Below, one piece after another: positions 48,290 to 57,003 of a stretch of 59,166 nucleotides of DNA. The translations under genes and the position numbers were made by a program. Position 1 is the stretch's first letter. Each line of letters begins with the position of its first letter. Origin of the DNA: a virus. The notes beneath the pieces were generated by a model. That model was given only the letters and a program-made list of their open reading frames with translations. It made no database searches and was not told the origin of the DNA. The stretch covers positions 1-59,166 of the IMG/VR virus record IMGVR_UViG_3300046516_000810; one strand, written 5' to 3'.

Positions 48290-49303
48290 TTAGGTGTGCG
48301 TGGCGCTCTGCAGCGCGAGCGGGCGCGAGCAGAAATTCAGGCCGTTCATCTGGGTGTCGAGGTGGATGCCTTTGTCGTTCGGCATCGGGTACTGCTTGAC
48401 GTAGCGGGGCAGACCCATCGTGTTCACTGTCTCGATGTAGTCGGCCGGCGCGTACACGGTCGGGAACAGATTTGGCACGCCGGTCGGATAGAAATATGCC
48501 TTGTCGGTTTCGACCATCGCGGCGCCCTGCGCATAGCCGCGGTAGTTCGTCCATGAGATGCCGCCGAAAGCGAACGTGCCCCACGACTGGCCGCCGGAGA
48601 TGTACTGTCCGCGCAGCTCGGAGGCGTCCATCATGTTGAGGTAGGTCGCGCGGACTTCCTGCGACATGATCAGCGCGTCGAAGAACGCATCGCCGCAGAT
48701 GGCCTCGACCCCGGTGAAGCCCTGGCCGTCGAGGTTGTTGCCCATCGTTCGGATCAGAGCCGCGCACGCCTGCCGAACGGCTCCGGTCGCGGTCGCGCCG
48801 CTGAGTGGGAAGTTGATCACGCCGGGCGCCGTGATGCCGTACTCGTTGTAGAGATTGAGCGTGGTGCCGTCCGCATAGGTGACGATGCCCTTGATCGCTC
48901 CTACGCGCGCGTGCTCCTGCGTGTACTCCAGCGATTGGCCGGCGATCTGCATGCGCTCGGCCACCTTCGTCATCACCGCTTCGGTGCCCGTCTCCTGCCC
49001 GAAGGGCCGCACGCCCTGCACTTCCTCGGCCATGACGGAGTCGTTGATCTCGAAATGCGGCACGCCCAGCATGCGCAGCGCGCGCCGTGGCTTTGCGATG
49101 GTATGGCCGGGAGCACCGCGCGGGGTCGGCGCAACAAGTGTCAGGATGTTGTTGCGTTCCTCGATTGCCACCGCTGTCTGCGCGATGCTTATCTCGCTGA
49201 ACAAGCCTCTGCCCGAGATGAAGCCGGGGATAAAGATCAGTTTATTGATTGCGAGTGAGAGCGGCACCACACCGAAGCCGTCGCCGCGAAAGATGTCGAG
49301 CAT
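48290..49303 (-). CDS. Major capsid protein (lambda gpE-like), 337 aa
   Basis: The N-terminus (SLAINKLIFIPGFISGRGLFSEISIAQTAVAIEERNNILTLVAP) and GIVTYADGTTLNLYNEYGI, then CGDAFFDALI, follow the lambda gpE (Phage_cap_E) family. It forms the HK97-fold shell. AAAGGAA precedes ATG 49303. Confidence 0.9.
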   Translation of the reverse strand: MLDIFRGDGFGVVPLSLAINKLIFIPGFISGRGLFSEISIAQTAVAIEERNNILTLVAPTPRGAPGHTIAKPRRALRMLGVPHFEINDSVMAEEVQGVRPFGQETGTEAVMTKVAERMQIAGQSLEYTQEHARVGAIKGIVTYADGTTLNLYNEYGITAPGVINFPLSGATATGAVRQACAALIRTMGNNLDGQGFTGVEAICGDAFFDALIMSQEVRATYLNMMDASELRGQYISGGQSWGTFAFGGISWTNYRGYAQGAAMVETDKAYFYPTGVPNLFPTVYAPADYIETVNTMGLPRYVKQYPMPNDKGIHLDTQMNGLNFCSRPLALQSATHT

Positions 49304-49360
49304 TGTCGTGTTCCTTTATCTGCTGCGCCTTTTGCGGCCAGCGCGTTGATGGGTGCTCGC

Positions 49361-50074
49361 TCAGAAGCGGGCGATGATGCCTACGGTCGCGAGGGTGGCC
49401 AGGCCGATTGCCTGCTCGGGCACGGTGATCGCACCCCACTGGATCATGGTGCCGTTGACCTCGGCATTTCTGACCAGCACCGCGATCCGCAGCCCGTTCG
49501 CTGCATTCGATGTTCCGCCGTAGATCGCGATTGCGGTGCAATCGGCGCCCACCGCTGCCGGGACGAACGTGCCCGGCGTGGTCGCGGTCGGCGCCACCGT
49601 CTGCTTCAACGGCTGACCCGGCTTGATCGTGATCGGGTCGGCCAGATACCCATAGGCGCGCGAGATTTGTCCGTTGCCCTCCGAGAGGATGAACTCGGCC
49701 GGGTGCGGGCCTTCGGTCAGCACCGGGAATGATGGATTGCCAGCGAGCAGGTTTATCTGATCGAACTGCTCGGGCGCCAACAGACCTTTGCTCTCGTCAT
49801 CTTCGCGGCGTTGCTCCGGTGACATGGCCGCGCGCTTCTCGTCCTCCTGCAGCCGCTCGGGCGGTGAGAGTGCGGCGCGGCGCTCGTTCTCCTTGCGCTT
49901 GGCCTCCGTGTGCTTCTGCACAAGGTCGCGAAGCCGTTGCTTCTCCTTGTGCTCATCGGCACGGCGCTTTTCCTCAGCACGGAATTGCTCGTCGGCCTGC
50001 TGCTTCGCGTCGTGCTGCGGCTTCGGGTCGTGCCTTGCGGCGGGCTGCCTGTGCTCCTGCCTTTCGTCGCTCAT
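49361..50074 (-). CDS. Head decoration protein (lambda gpD-like) with N-terminal charged arm, 237 aa
   Basis: Residues 120-237 are gpD-like (HPAEFILSEGNGQISRAYGYLADPITIKPGQPL..., GGTSNAANGLRIAVLVRNAEVNGTMIQW). Residues 1-110 are an added Glu/Lys/Arg/Gln-rich helical arm (EQFRAEEKRRADEHKEKQRL, EAKRKENERRAALSPPERL). Normal gpD is about 110 residues long. The arm looks like a scaffold or coiled coil. AAGGAG precedes the ATG. Confidence 0.8.
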   Translation of the reverse strand: MSDERQEHRQPAARHDPKPQHDAKQQADEQFRAEEKRRADEHKEKQRLRDLVQKHTEAKRKENERRAALSPPERLQEDEKRAAMSPEQRREDDESKGLLAPEQFDQINLLAGNPSFPVLTEGPHPAEFILSEGNGQISRAYGYLADPITIKPGQPLKQTVAPTATTPGTFVPAAVGADCTAIAIYGGTSNAANGLRIAVLVRNAEVNGTMIQWGAITVPEQAIGLATLATVGIIARF

Positions 50075-50095
50075 ATTCGAGACTCCTTCCTGGGT

Positions 50096-51109
50096 TCACT
50101 TCTTGAGCCGGGCGTTGATCTTGTCGGTGATCTTCGACCACGACGACGCAGCGGCTTGCGCTGGCGGCACAAGCGGGTGGTGTGGCATCACCACCGGTTC
50201 CTCGGCCCGCTTTGCCAGCAACTCCTTGCGGACCTGATCGAGCGGCGTGTTGGTGCGCACGTAGGCGCCCACGCGTTCCGGCGCGGCGGCGAGCGTGCAG
50301 AGGTCGGTGACGCTGGCCACGTAGGCGCGATGTTCCTCGACCCCTTGCTGCTTGGCGGCGTCCAGCGTGATGACCTTCGCGGAAGGTTGTTGCGGCGGCT
50401 CGACCACCGGCGCCGGCTTTGGCTGCGCGGGATCTGTCGCCGGCTCGGCCGGCTTGTCCTCGGGCTCGTCCTCGGGCTCGTCCTCCGGGTCGCCTGCTGC
50501 AGCTCGAAACCTCTCTGCTGCCGCCGTGGGCAACAGGCGCAGCGGGAATTTCGCCGCCATCTTGACCGGCTCGGTGACCTCATCCGCATAGCCGAGCTTC
50601 AATGCTTCGTCGGCGTCCATCAGCCGATCTTCTTTCATCAGCGTCTTGACCTTGGCGGTCGTGCTTTTCGAGCGCGCCGCGTAGGTCGCGGTGAGCGACT
50701 TGTCGATGCGATCGAGATCGTCGGCTAACGCGCGCACGGTGTCGGAGCTGCCGTAAGCAAATCCCGATGCGCCGTGGATCAGCATGAAGCTGTTCGAGGG
50801 CATCACGATCTTGTCGGCCGCCATCACGATGAAGGACGCCGCCGACGCCGCGATGCCATCGACATGCGCGGTCACCGTGGCCTTGTGGTTCTTGATCGCG
50901 TTGTGGATTGCCACGCCATCGAACACGTCGCCGCCGGGCGAGTTGACGCGCAGCGTGATGTTATCGACCTCGCCCAGCGCATCGAGATCAGCAACAAATT
51001 GCTTGGCGCTTACGGTGTCCTCGCCCCAGAACGATTTGCCGATCTCGTCGTAGATGACGATCTCCGCGGTCTTGTCCTCGGCGGCTTTCATCGTGAACCA
51101 TTGGCGCAT
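50096..51109 (-). CDS. ClpP-type prohead protease, 337 aa
   Basis: RVNSPGGDVFDGVAIHNAIKN, GIAASAASFIVMAADKIVM (Ser89) and FMLIHGASGFAYG (His112) are the Clp-protease catalytic core. The final 120 residues are Pro/Ala/Glu-rich and basic, perhaps scaffold-like (EDEPEDEPEDKPAEP). It is the prohead maturation protease (lambda gpC position). GGGAG precedes ATG 51109. Confidence 0.85.
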   Translation of the reverse strand: MRQWFTMKAAEDKTAEIVIYDEIGKSFWGEDTVSAKQFVADLDALGEVDNITLRVNSPGGDVFDGVAIHNAIKNHKATVTAHVDGIAASAASFIVMAADKIVMPSNSFMLIHGASGFAYGSSDTVRALADDLDRIDKSLTATYAARSKSTTAKVKTLMKEDRLMDADEALKLGYADEVTEPVKMAAKFPLRLLPTAAAERFRAAAGDPEDEPEDEPEDKPAEPATDPAQPKPAPVVEPPQQPSAKVITLDAAKQQGVEEHRAYVASVTDLCTLAAAPERVGAYVRTNTPLDQVRKELLAKRAEEPVVMPHHPLVPPAQAAASSWSKITDKINARLKK

Positions 51110-51121
51110 TGCTGTTGCTCC

Positions 51122-52702
51122 CTACGCTGCTGCGGCTTCGTCGGCGGCGTCCTGCGCCGCTTGGTCGGCGGCGTCCGCGGCATCCTGCTGTGCTTGATCG
51201 GCCGCAGCCTGATCGCTCGGGGACATCGGCTGCGTGGGGGCGCAATAAACAACCGGGAAAATCAGATCGAGGCTTTCCTCGCGCTCCTTGTCGGCTGCAA
51301 TGCGCCGGTCGGTTTCCTCCGGGTCGGTGCCCTCGGCCTCGACCACGTCGCTGCGTGATTTGAAGCCAGCGTCCACCGCAAGCTTTTCAGCCTGACGATC
51401 CTTCAGCGGATCGACCCAATCGTTGCGCTGCGGTATCCATTTGGCACGCTGAAAGGTGACCTGATCCGCCAGATAGGCGCTCGCCTCGATCGGGATTGCC
51501 TGCGCGAGCACGGCTGTATCCAGCCAGCGTTTCCAGATCGGCCGGCACATCTGAAACACGATGATGTTGTGCTGGAACTGTTCCAGCTTGCGCCGAAACT
51601 CCACGATCGAGCCGCGCAGCGATGAGTAGTTCGCCCGCCGCAAGTCTGACGTGACGACCGAATAGGGCATGCCGAGCCCACCAAACAAAGCGAGCTGCTG
51701 CCGGTACTGATATGCCTCGTAGGCGCCGCCGACATCGGCCGGCTCGGAGAACTTGATGTCCTCGCCGGGCAGCAGCGTTTGCATGGTGCCCGGCTCTAGG
51801 CCGCTCAACCCGATATTGTCCTGCTGCGCGCTGTCATCGATGCCGTCGATCGGGACCACGTCCTCGGGGGTCGCGGTGGTGATGAAGCCGGCGAACATCG
51901 CCGCGATGCGTTTGCGCTCCAGCTCGGCGTCGTCGTACTGATCGAGCAGGAACATGCGCACCAGCGCGGGCGTGATCAGGGGAACGCCGCGCATCTGGCC
52001 GGGCCGGGTGCATTTGAAGATGTGCAAGACCTCGGAAGCCGGAACGCGCACCGGCCACAATGTTCCGTGCGGCTCGATCGGCACGTCGCCCGGATGCACC
52101 GGATAGAACCAATAGGCTGCGCGCTTGCCCAGCATATCAAGCTCGACACCGTTCATGATCCAGTTGCCGTTCGGCGCCTGCTGGTTGAACCAGTACGGGC
52201 ACATTTCGCTTTCGAGCAATTGGACCTGCAGCGGCACCGTGTAGCCGTCTTCGACCTTGCGATTGCGGAAGCGCACAAAGCATTCGCCGGCTTCAAACAG
52301 CGCCCGCGCCACAATTGTTTGCATGCCGTAGAAGTCCGCGATCTCGTCGGCGTCCGCCTCGTCCGTCCAATCCATGAAAAGCTGCATGACCTGTTCGCGC
52401 AGGTCCGGCTGATCGGTGAGCAGCGACGAAGGCTTGACGCCGGTGCCGATGAGGTTGGCGACGAAGCTGTCACAGGCCGCGTTGGCGTGCGGGTTGTTGC
52501 GCAGCGCGTCGCGCGCGCGCGAGCGCAGGAGCGCGCCGGTCGCGGACATGATGACGTTGGTGGTGTACTGCGTCGGCATCCACGACTTGAGCCGCCGCCG
52601 CTGGCCGGCGCCGTCGAAATAGTAGTTGCTTGCCGACTTGTTGGTGCGCGAGACGAAGCGCCCCAAGATGCCTTCTGACAGGAGGTCGCGGACCAAGCCC
52701 AT
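51122..52702 (-). CDS. Portal protein (lambda gpB-like), 526 aa
   Basis: SWMPTQYTTNVIMSATGALLRSRARDALRNNPHANAACDSFVANLIGTGVKP and YWFNQQAPNGNWIMNGVELDMLGKRAAYWFYPVHPGD, then EASAYLADQVTFQRAKWIPQRNDWVDPLKD match lambda-family portals. The C-terminus is Ala/Asp/Gln low-complexity (DQAAADQAQQDAADAADQ). It forms the DNA-packaging dodecamer. Confidence 0.9.
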   Translation of the reverse strand: MGLVRDLLSEGILGRFVSRTNKSASNYYFDGAGQRRRLKSWMPTQYTTNVIMSATGALLRSRARDALRNNPHANAACDSFVANLIGTGVKPSSLLTDQPDLREQVMQLFMDWTDEADADEIADFYGMQTIVARALFEAGECFVRFRNRKVEDGYTVPLQVQLLESEMCPYWFNQQAPNGNWIMNGVELDMLGKRAAYWFYPVHPGDVPIEPHGTLWPVRVPASEVLHIFKCTRPGQMRGVPLITPALVRMFLLDQYDDAELERKRIAAMFAGFITTATPEDVVPIDGIDDSAQQDNIGLSGLEPGTMQTLLPGEDIKFSEPADVGGAYEAYQYRQQLALFGGLGMPYSVVTSDLRRANYSSLRGSIVEFRRKLEQFQHNIIVFQMCRPIWKRWLDTAVLAQAIPIEASAYLADQVTFQRAKWIPQRNDWVDPLKDRQAEKLAVDAGFKSRSDVVEAEGTDPEETDRRIAADKEREESLDLIFPVVYCAPTQPMSPSDQAAADQAQQDAADAADQAAQDAADEAAAA

Positions 52703-52703
52703 G

Positions 52704-53117
52704 CTAGAGCCCTTTGTCCGCTTGCATGGTCATCCTGATCTGACGGATGCGCCCGCCGAATCCGAGCGCCGCCGCCAAATCCTGCTTGAGGTCGTCAAGG
52801 ATTTGCCGCAGGTCGGACAGCGACCGGAATTCGGTGCGCTTGTCGCCGTAGCCGGCGCTGTTGACGCCCGACGAGATGAGCTGCGTGATCTGGGCGATCT
52901 GCCCGGCAATGACCACCGGATCGTTCGATGGCATCGGCGGCAATGGCAGCGAGCTTGGTGCCGGCCGGCGCGGCGGCACCTGCATGGTCTTTGCCGGTTG
53001 CTCATCCGGTCGAGCTGCGCCAGCTACCTCTTGCACGAACGGGCTTGACGGCAACGCCGCAAGCTCGGACTGCAACGCGGCGATCCTGGCCTGCAAGTCT
53101 TCGCGATTGGATGGCAT
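52704..53117 (-). CDS. gpW-like head-completion protein, 137 aa
   Basis: Residues 1-25 form a helix (LQARIAALQSELAALP), and a Pro-rich linker is followed by AQITQLISSGVNSAGYGDKRTEFRSLSDLRQILDDLKQDL, which resembles the gpW fold (helix, GVxxvxydgrxvefxs, helix). It sits exactly where lambda gpW is, between gpA and gpB. Confidence 0.6.
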   Translation of the reverse strand: MPSNREDLQARIAALQSELAALPSSPFVQEVAGAARPDEQPAKTMQVPPRRPAPSSLPLPPMPSNDPVVIAGQIAQITQLISSGVNSAGYGDKRTEFRSLSDLRQILDDLKQDLAAALGFGGRIRQIRMTMQADKGL

Positions 53118-53129
53118 TCGGAAGCCACG

Positions 53130-55166
53130 TTAGGCCCCGAGATAGCTCGATCTGATAATGCGCCTGACCCTGCGGGTGCGCGATAATGGCGATGGAATGG
53201 GCGGCGCTTCGGTCGAAGCCACTGTCTCGGTTTGGGTTTCCGGCTGCCTGCCAATTTCCTCCTTAGTCCCATCTTTCTTGTTTTGCAATGGGATGCGCTG
53301 CACGTTCAGCAAATAGCCGGCGGCTGCCTGCATCGCCTCGCAGTCAAAAAAGTGGTTGTCGCGCGATCGCTGGACCCATTCGACGCGCCCGGTTGGCTGT
53401 TTGATGCGCGCCTCGCTGACGAGCTGGTGGCAGTAATCATCGTCCACGCCGCGGAACACATGCCAGCCGCCGAGGTGGGCGTCGGGCCACCTAAGTCTTT
53501 CATGTACCCAGCTTTTCCAGTGATCGGTGTCGAGCCGCACGAGGTCGAGCCCGTACTTGGCCGCGCGCCCGTCTTTGCGGCTGACCTCGATCTTGTTCAG
53601 GATCAGCGGGGTTCGCATCGGGGTGCTCGACCCCTTGGTGGGGCGCACGCGCCGTGGGAAGCGCCGGCAGAACTCGTAAACGCGATTGAGCGGCAGCATG
53701 TCGATCTTGCCGGGCCGGAATCCCGAATCGATGAATGCCAACCTGATCGGCAAGCCGCCGACCGGCTGCACCACCAGATCGGCCAGCGCGAGCCAGATGT
53801 CTTCCTCGGCGGTGTCGCCGCGCAGATACCCGTACTCGATCAGCCATGAGGTCGCGCGCGCGCCCCATCCGCGCAGCACCCACGGAATCGAATGCCGCTG
53901 CACGTCGCACGCCAGCGTCAGATAGAGCACGTCCGCCGGCACTTCGCCGCGCTTGTAGGTGGCCTGTCGGGATTTCTCCTTGATCTCGACCCACTCGGGA
54001 ACCTCGCCGCCGCCGGGTGAATACAGCTCGCCAAAGCCGGCGTTGATGGCCTGCTGCACCATCGCGTCGTCGCCCGACTGCTGCGCCTCGACCAGCACCG
54101 CGACCCGCTCTCCGAACGTGACGAATGGTGATGCCAGCCCCGACACCCAGAACGAGATGGTTTTGCTTTCGGCCGGCGCGCCATGCACCACGCCGCTCTT
54201 GTCGATGTTCTGGCCCGGCGCCGCATAGCGCCCGCGCGCGTTCATGTCGGCCTTGTGCTGGTCCTCGATGACGCCGGCACAGTGCGGGCATTCCAAGAAT
54301 GTTTCGCGTGCGGCTTCGAGCGGCCGGGCCTTGAGCGGATAGCGCAGGAGGTTGAAGCGCGGCACGAAAAATTCGCCGCACCAGGGACATGGCCAGCACC
54401 AGTGATGCCGCGTGCCTTGCTGCCAGAGCTGCCAGATCGGACTCTCGATGTCCTCGGCCACGGCGATGTCCCAGAAGCACAGACCGGAAATTTCATCCTT
54501 GGTCGCGGCCACTCTGCCGCGTTTGGGCGTGGAGGTCACGACACAAACAAAGTCAGCGAAGGTGTCGCCGCGGCGCTCGACCAGGCCAAGCGGCCCGCCC
54601 TGCTGATTCACGTTGTCGCGCATCTCGTCGTATTCATCGACCAACGCGAGGACTGCCGGATCGGATTTGAGTGCGGTGCTAGATCCCGAATGCGCCAAGC
54701 GGAACGGCACGCCGGCCACCACCTTGCGGGTCTTGGTCATGCGCTTGCCGCGCGCCACCTTCGCCATGAGGGTTGGCGCCTCGTCCAGCAGCGCCATCAC
54801 GCGCGGCTCGAATTGCTCGGTGAGGAATTGCTTGTTGGGGCCGACATAGAGGATCGGCCCCGGCCGCTGGTCGAGCCGCTGCCCGGCCACATCGAGCATT
54901 GCTTCGCTCTTGCCGGATTGCGCGCCCATCACCATGACGACGCGCTTGTAGGCGCCGCTGGCGATGGCGCGCTCGGGCTCGACCACGTAGGGCGTTAGGA
55001 GCGGATCACGCGGCCCCGGAACCGCTGCCGTTGCCGGATATGTCCTGTTGGCCGCCGCCCACTGGTCCGGCTCCATCGGCTCCGATGGCATCATCAAGCC
55101 CGCGAACCGTCTCCAAGCGAACGGCCTGTGCCAGTGCGTGCTCTGCGATCCTACGAAGTCTTGCAT
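53130..55166 (-). CDS. terL: Terminase large subunit (lambda gpA family), 678 aa
   Basis: VVMVMGAQSGKSEAML is the Walker A motif, VLALVDEYDEM the Walker B, and CPWCGEFFVPRF and CPHCAG are the Cys pairs seen in gpA-type terminases. The nuclease region (RLAFIDSGFRPGKIDM) carries the acidic site. ATG 55166 has GGGAGG close upstream but overlaps terS by 161 bases; ATG 55094 is an alternative. It packages DNA, usually at cos sites in this family. Confidence 0.9.
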   Translation of the reverse strand: MQDFVGSQSTHWHRPFAWRRFAGLMMPSEPMEPDQWAAANRTYPATAAVPGPRDPLLTPYVVEPERAIASGAYKRVVMVMGAQSGKSEAMLDVAGQRLDQRPGPILYVGPNKQFLTEQFEPRVMALLDEAPTLMAKVARGKRMTKTRKVVAGVPFRLAHSGSSTALKSDPAVLALVDEYDEMRDNVNQQGGPLGLVERRGDTFADFVCVVTSTPKRGRVAATKDEISGLCFWDIAVAEDIESPIWQLWQQGTRHHWCWPCPWCGEFFVPRFNLLRYPLKARPLEAARETFLECPHCAGVIEDQHKADMNARGRYAAPGQNIDKSGVVHGAPAESKTISFWVSGLASPFVTFGERVAVLVEAQQSGDDAMVQQAINAGFGELYSPGGGEVPEWVEIKEKSRQATYKRGEVPADVLYLTLACDVQRHSIPWVLRGWGARATSWLIEYGYLRGDTAEEDIWLALADLVVQPVGGLPIRLAFIDSGFRPGKIDMLPLNRVYEFCRRFPRRVRPTKGSSTPMRTPLILNKIEVSRKDGRAAKYGLDLVRLDTDHWKSWVHERLRWPDAHLGGWHVFRGVDDDYCHQLVSEARIKQPTGRVEWVQRSRDNHFFDCEAMQAAAGYLLNVQRIPLQNKKDGTKEEIGRQPETQTETVASTEAPPIPSPLSRTRRVRRIIRSSYLGA

Positions 55167-55743
55167 TGACCTCCCGCTCGATGATCCGGCGCAGCGTCAG
55201 GTCGCGGGTGGCTGCCGCCGGCAATCCCGCGAACTCGCTTCTTACCACGCCCGCGAAGCTGTCGATCATTTCCTCGTAGATTTCGAGTGGGACCAAACGA
55301 CTGAGCCGCTGCCGGGTGCGAACCTCGATCTCGTGTGCCTTGGCATCGCGCATGCGGCTGTCGCTGGCGGATTTCGATGTCTTGCGGTCCTGATCGCGCA
55401 GCCAGCGGACATAACTCTGATTGGCTTCAAACCAATTGTATTGGCCCTTGCGCCCCGCGGCCTTCAGCCAGCCTTCAGCAACAAATTGCGAGATGCGCGA
55501 GACGGCGAGGCCCCAACAACGTGCGAGCGTGGCGCTATCGGTGAGCTGCGCGGTGTCGCGCGCGGCCTTGGCGAAGCCGCGGATGAGATCGGCCAGCCGC
55601 CAACTGTCCTTGCCGATCGGCTTGATGTAGCCGGCGCGCTGCAATTTTCTCAATTCGTCGGGGTGCTCCATCAATAGGAGCGACATCGCCAAAGCTGTCG
55701 AAACGGTCCCGGCTTCGGTTTTCGAAGGCTCATTTTCGGCCAT
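55006..55743 (-). CDS. Terminase small subunit, Nu1-like, 245 aa
   Basis: WGLAVSRISQFVAEGWLKAAGRKGQYNWFEANQSYVRWLRDQDR is the MerR/Nu1-type winged HTH, and KAHEIEVRTRQRLSRLVPLEIYEEMIDSFAGVVRSEFAGLPA the central helical part. It recognises the packaging site. It is the first gene of the late leftward operon, 70 bases from the TATAAT promoter candidate. Confidence 0.8.
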   Translation of the reverse strand: MAENEPSKTEAGTVSTALAMSLLLMEHPDELRKLQRAGYIKPIGKDSWRLADLIRGFAKAARDTAQLTDSATLARCWGLAVSRISQFVAEGWLKAAGRKGQYNWFEANQSYVRWLRDQDRKTSKSASDSRMRDAKAHEIEVRTRQRLSRLVPLEIYEEMIDSFAGVVRSEFAGLPAAATRDLTLRRIIEREVNARLRRIAEHALAQAVRLETVRGLDDAIGADGAGPVGGGQQDISGNGSGSGAA

Positions 55744-55813
55744 TTTGGCCCCTTTCCCAGGGCTACAGCCCCCGATTGAACGATTTTTCCCAATATGAAC
55801 TAAAGATTGAAAA

Positions 55814-55819
55814 ATTATA
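55814..55819 (-). promoter_or_regulatory. TATAAT -10 box of the late leftward operon
   Basis: The minus strand reads GGGGTATAATTTTTC, with a perfect TATAAT at 55819-55814. No good -35 lies 17-18 bases upstream (GCCAAA), so an activator may be needed. It points at terS (start 55743). The divergent accessory promoter starts only a few bases away. Confidence 0.5.
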
Positions 55820-55823
55820 CCCC

Positions 55824-55895
55824 AAAAAATGATAAGTTTGGCTTTACTGCGTGCAGGCGGTTGCTACTGTTTTCAGGACGGTCGGGCACGGAGCC
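55824..55895 (+). promoter_or_regulatory. Phage promoter element, copy 1
   Basis: The block CAAAAAATGATAAG...GGCACGGAGCC is about 85% identical to 57779-57851. It contains CTTTAC (55842-55847), a 17-base spacer and TACTGT (55865-55870), resembling alphaproteobacterial CTTGAC-N17-type promoters. It drives the amidoligase gene (ATG 55916). The conserved downstream part (ACGGTCGGGCACGGAGCC) would be in the transcript leader. Confidence 0.65.
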
Positions 55896-55915
55896 CCACC
55901 CCCCAGGAGCCTAAA

Positions 55916-56950
55916 ATGCACCCCTCTCTCTCTACTCTTACATTCGGCGCCGAATTCGAAATACTTTCGCCCCTCGATCGCGAGCCAATCGCCCGCCGCG
56001 TTTCCGAAATTTCGGGCCTTCCGGTTTACAGCGGTTTCGGCAATTGCCCTAGCGACTCTTGGAAGATCGTTCGCGACGGCTCGATTCGGGGCAACGGCTA
56101 CGGTTTCGAATTTGTCGCCCCGGTTCTCTCCGGCGATGCCGGCTTAGAGCAAGTCGCCAAAATTGCACAAGCGCTTAACGCGGCGGGTTGCACCGTCAAT
56201 ACCACGACCGGTTTTCACGTTCACGTCGGCGCCCCTACAAATAGCATCGGTTTCTTTCAAGACCTCCTGAAACTATACGGCCGATTCGAAGACTCGCTCG
56301 ACCAAATCATGCCGCCAAGCCGGCGCGGGAACGATGCGACTTATTGCAAGTCGGTCAAACTTACCGATAAGGAGGCAATCGATTCGGCTACTTCTGTGCG
56401 GGCGCTTTCCACCGCTCTTGCGCGCGCATCGGGCGCACATGCCGGCCGGTATCACAAGGTTAATATCGAGGGGCTGCATTCGAAAGACGCTAATCGTTCC
56501 GGCCCGCGGACGGTTGAATTTCGCCAACATGCCGGAACGGTAAACGCGGACAAGGCAATCAATTGGATCACGATTTGCCTGCGCTTAGTTGCGGCGGCCA
56601 AAGCCGGCAAGACCGGCGCCGGCCCGGCCATCGCCCGCGATTTCTCCCGACTCGACGCAAAGGCGCGTGCGGTTGCGGAGGCGGTCGCCAAGCCGGAAGG
56701 CGCGACGGCCGAAGAAATCAGGGCCGCGCATGGGTTCCGCGCGCTTTCAATCAAACGTCAAGCCGCGGTCGCAGGCTTGGAGGTTCGCGTGGTCAAGTCG
56801 CGCGGCAAGGAGCGGTTTTTTCTCGTCGCACAAGTTGCGCCGGGCGCCACGGTGCCGGCCACGCTTGACGGCCTTTTCGAGGTCATCGACGCGACCCCCG
56901 AGGAAGCTGCCTTCCTGCGGTCGCGCGCGCAACGGTCAGCCGCCCTCTAA
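55916..56950 (+). CDS. Amidoligase-family enzyme, 344 aa
   Basis: FGAEFEI (E13, E15), TGFHVHVG (H101, H103) and RTVEFRQHAGT (E201-H205) are the metal- and ATP-binding signatures of the amidoligase (COOH-NH2 ligase, glutamine-synthetase fold) family. Such enzymes make amide bonds between carboxylates and amines in peptides or metabolites. A C-terminal extension (residues about 250-344) holds a winged-helix-like or toroid region. CAGGAGC precedes ATG 55916. It is directly followed by a cyclotransferase gene. Confidence 0.85.
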   Translation: MHPSLSTLTFGAEFEILSPLDREPIARRVSEISGLPVYSGFGNCPSDSWKIVRDGSIRGNGYGFEFVAPVLSGDAGLEQVAKIAQALNAAGCTVNTTTGFHVHVGAPTNSIGFFQDLLKLYGRFEDSLDQIMPPSRRGNDATYCKSVKLTDKEAIDSATSVRALSTALARASGAHAGRYHKVNIEGLHSKDANRSGPRTVEFRQHAGTVNADKAINWITICLRLVAAAKAGKTGAGPAIARDFSRLDAKARAVAEAVAKPEGATAEEIRAAHGFRALSIKRQAAVAGLEVRVVKSRGKERFFLVAQVAPGATVPATLDGLFEVIDATPEEAAFLRSRAQRSAAL

Positions 56951-56967
56951 GGGCGGTTCTCTTTTTT
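56940..56967 (+). terminator. Terminator overlapping the amidoligase stop
   Basis: CCGCCC (56940-56945), loop TCTAA, GGGCGG (56951-56956), then TTCTCTTTTTT. The TAA stop codon lies inside the loop, so ribosomes reaching the stop would cover the stem and could reduce termination. The cyclotransferase gene lies beyond it. Confidence 0.7.
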
Positions 56968-57003
56968 CCCATAACCAACAATCAAAAATCAGGAGCAATC
57001 AAC

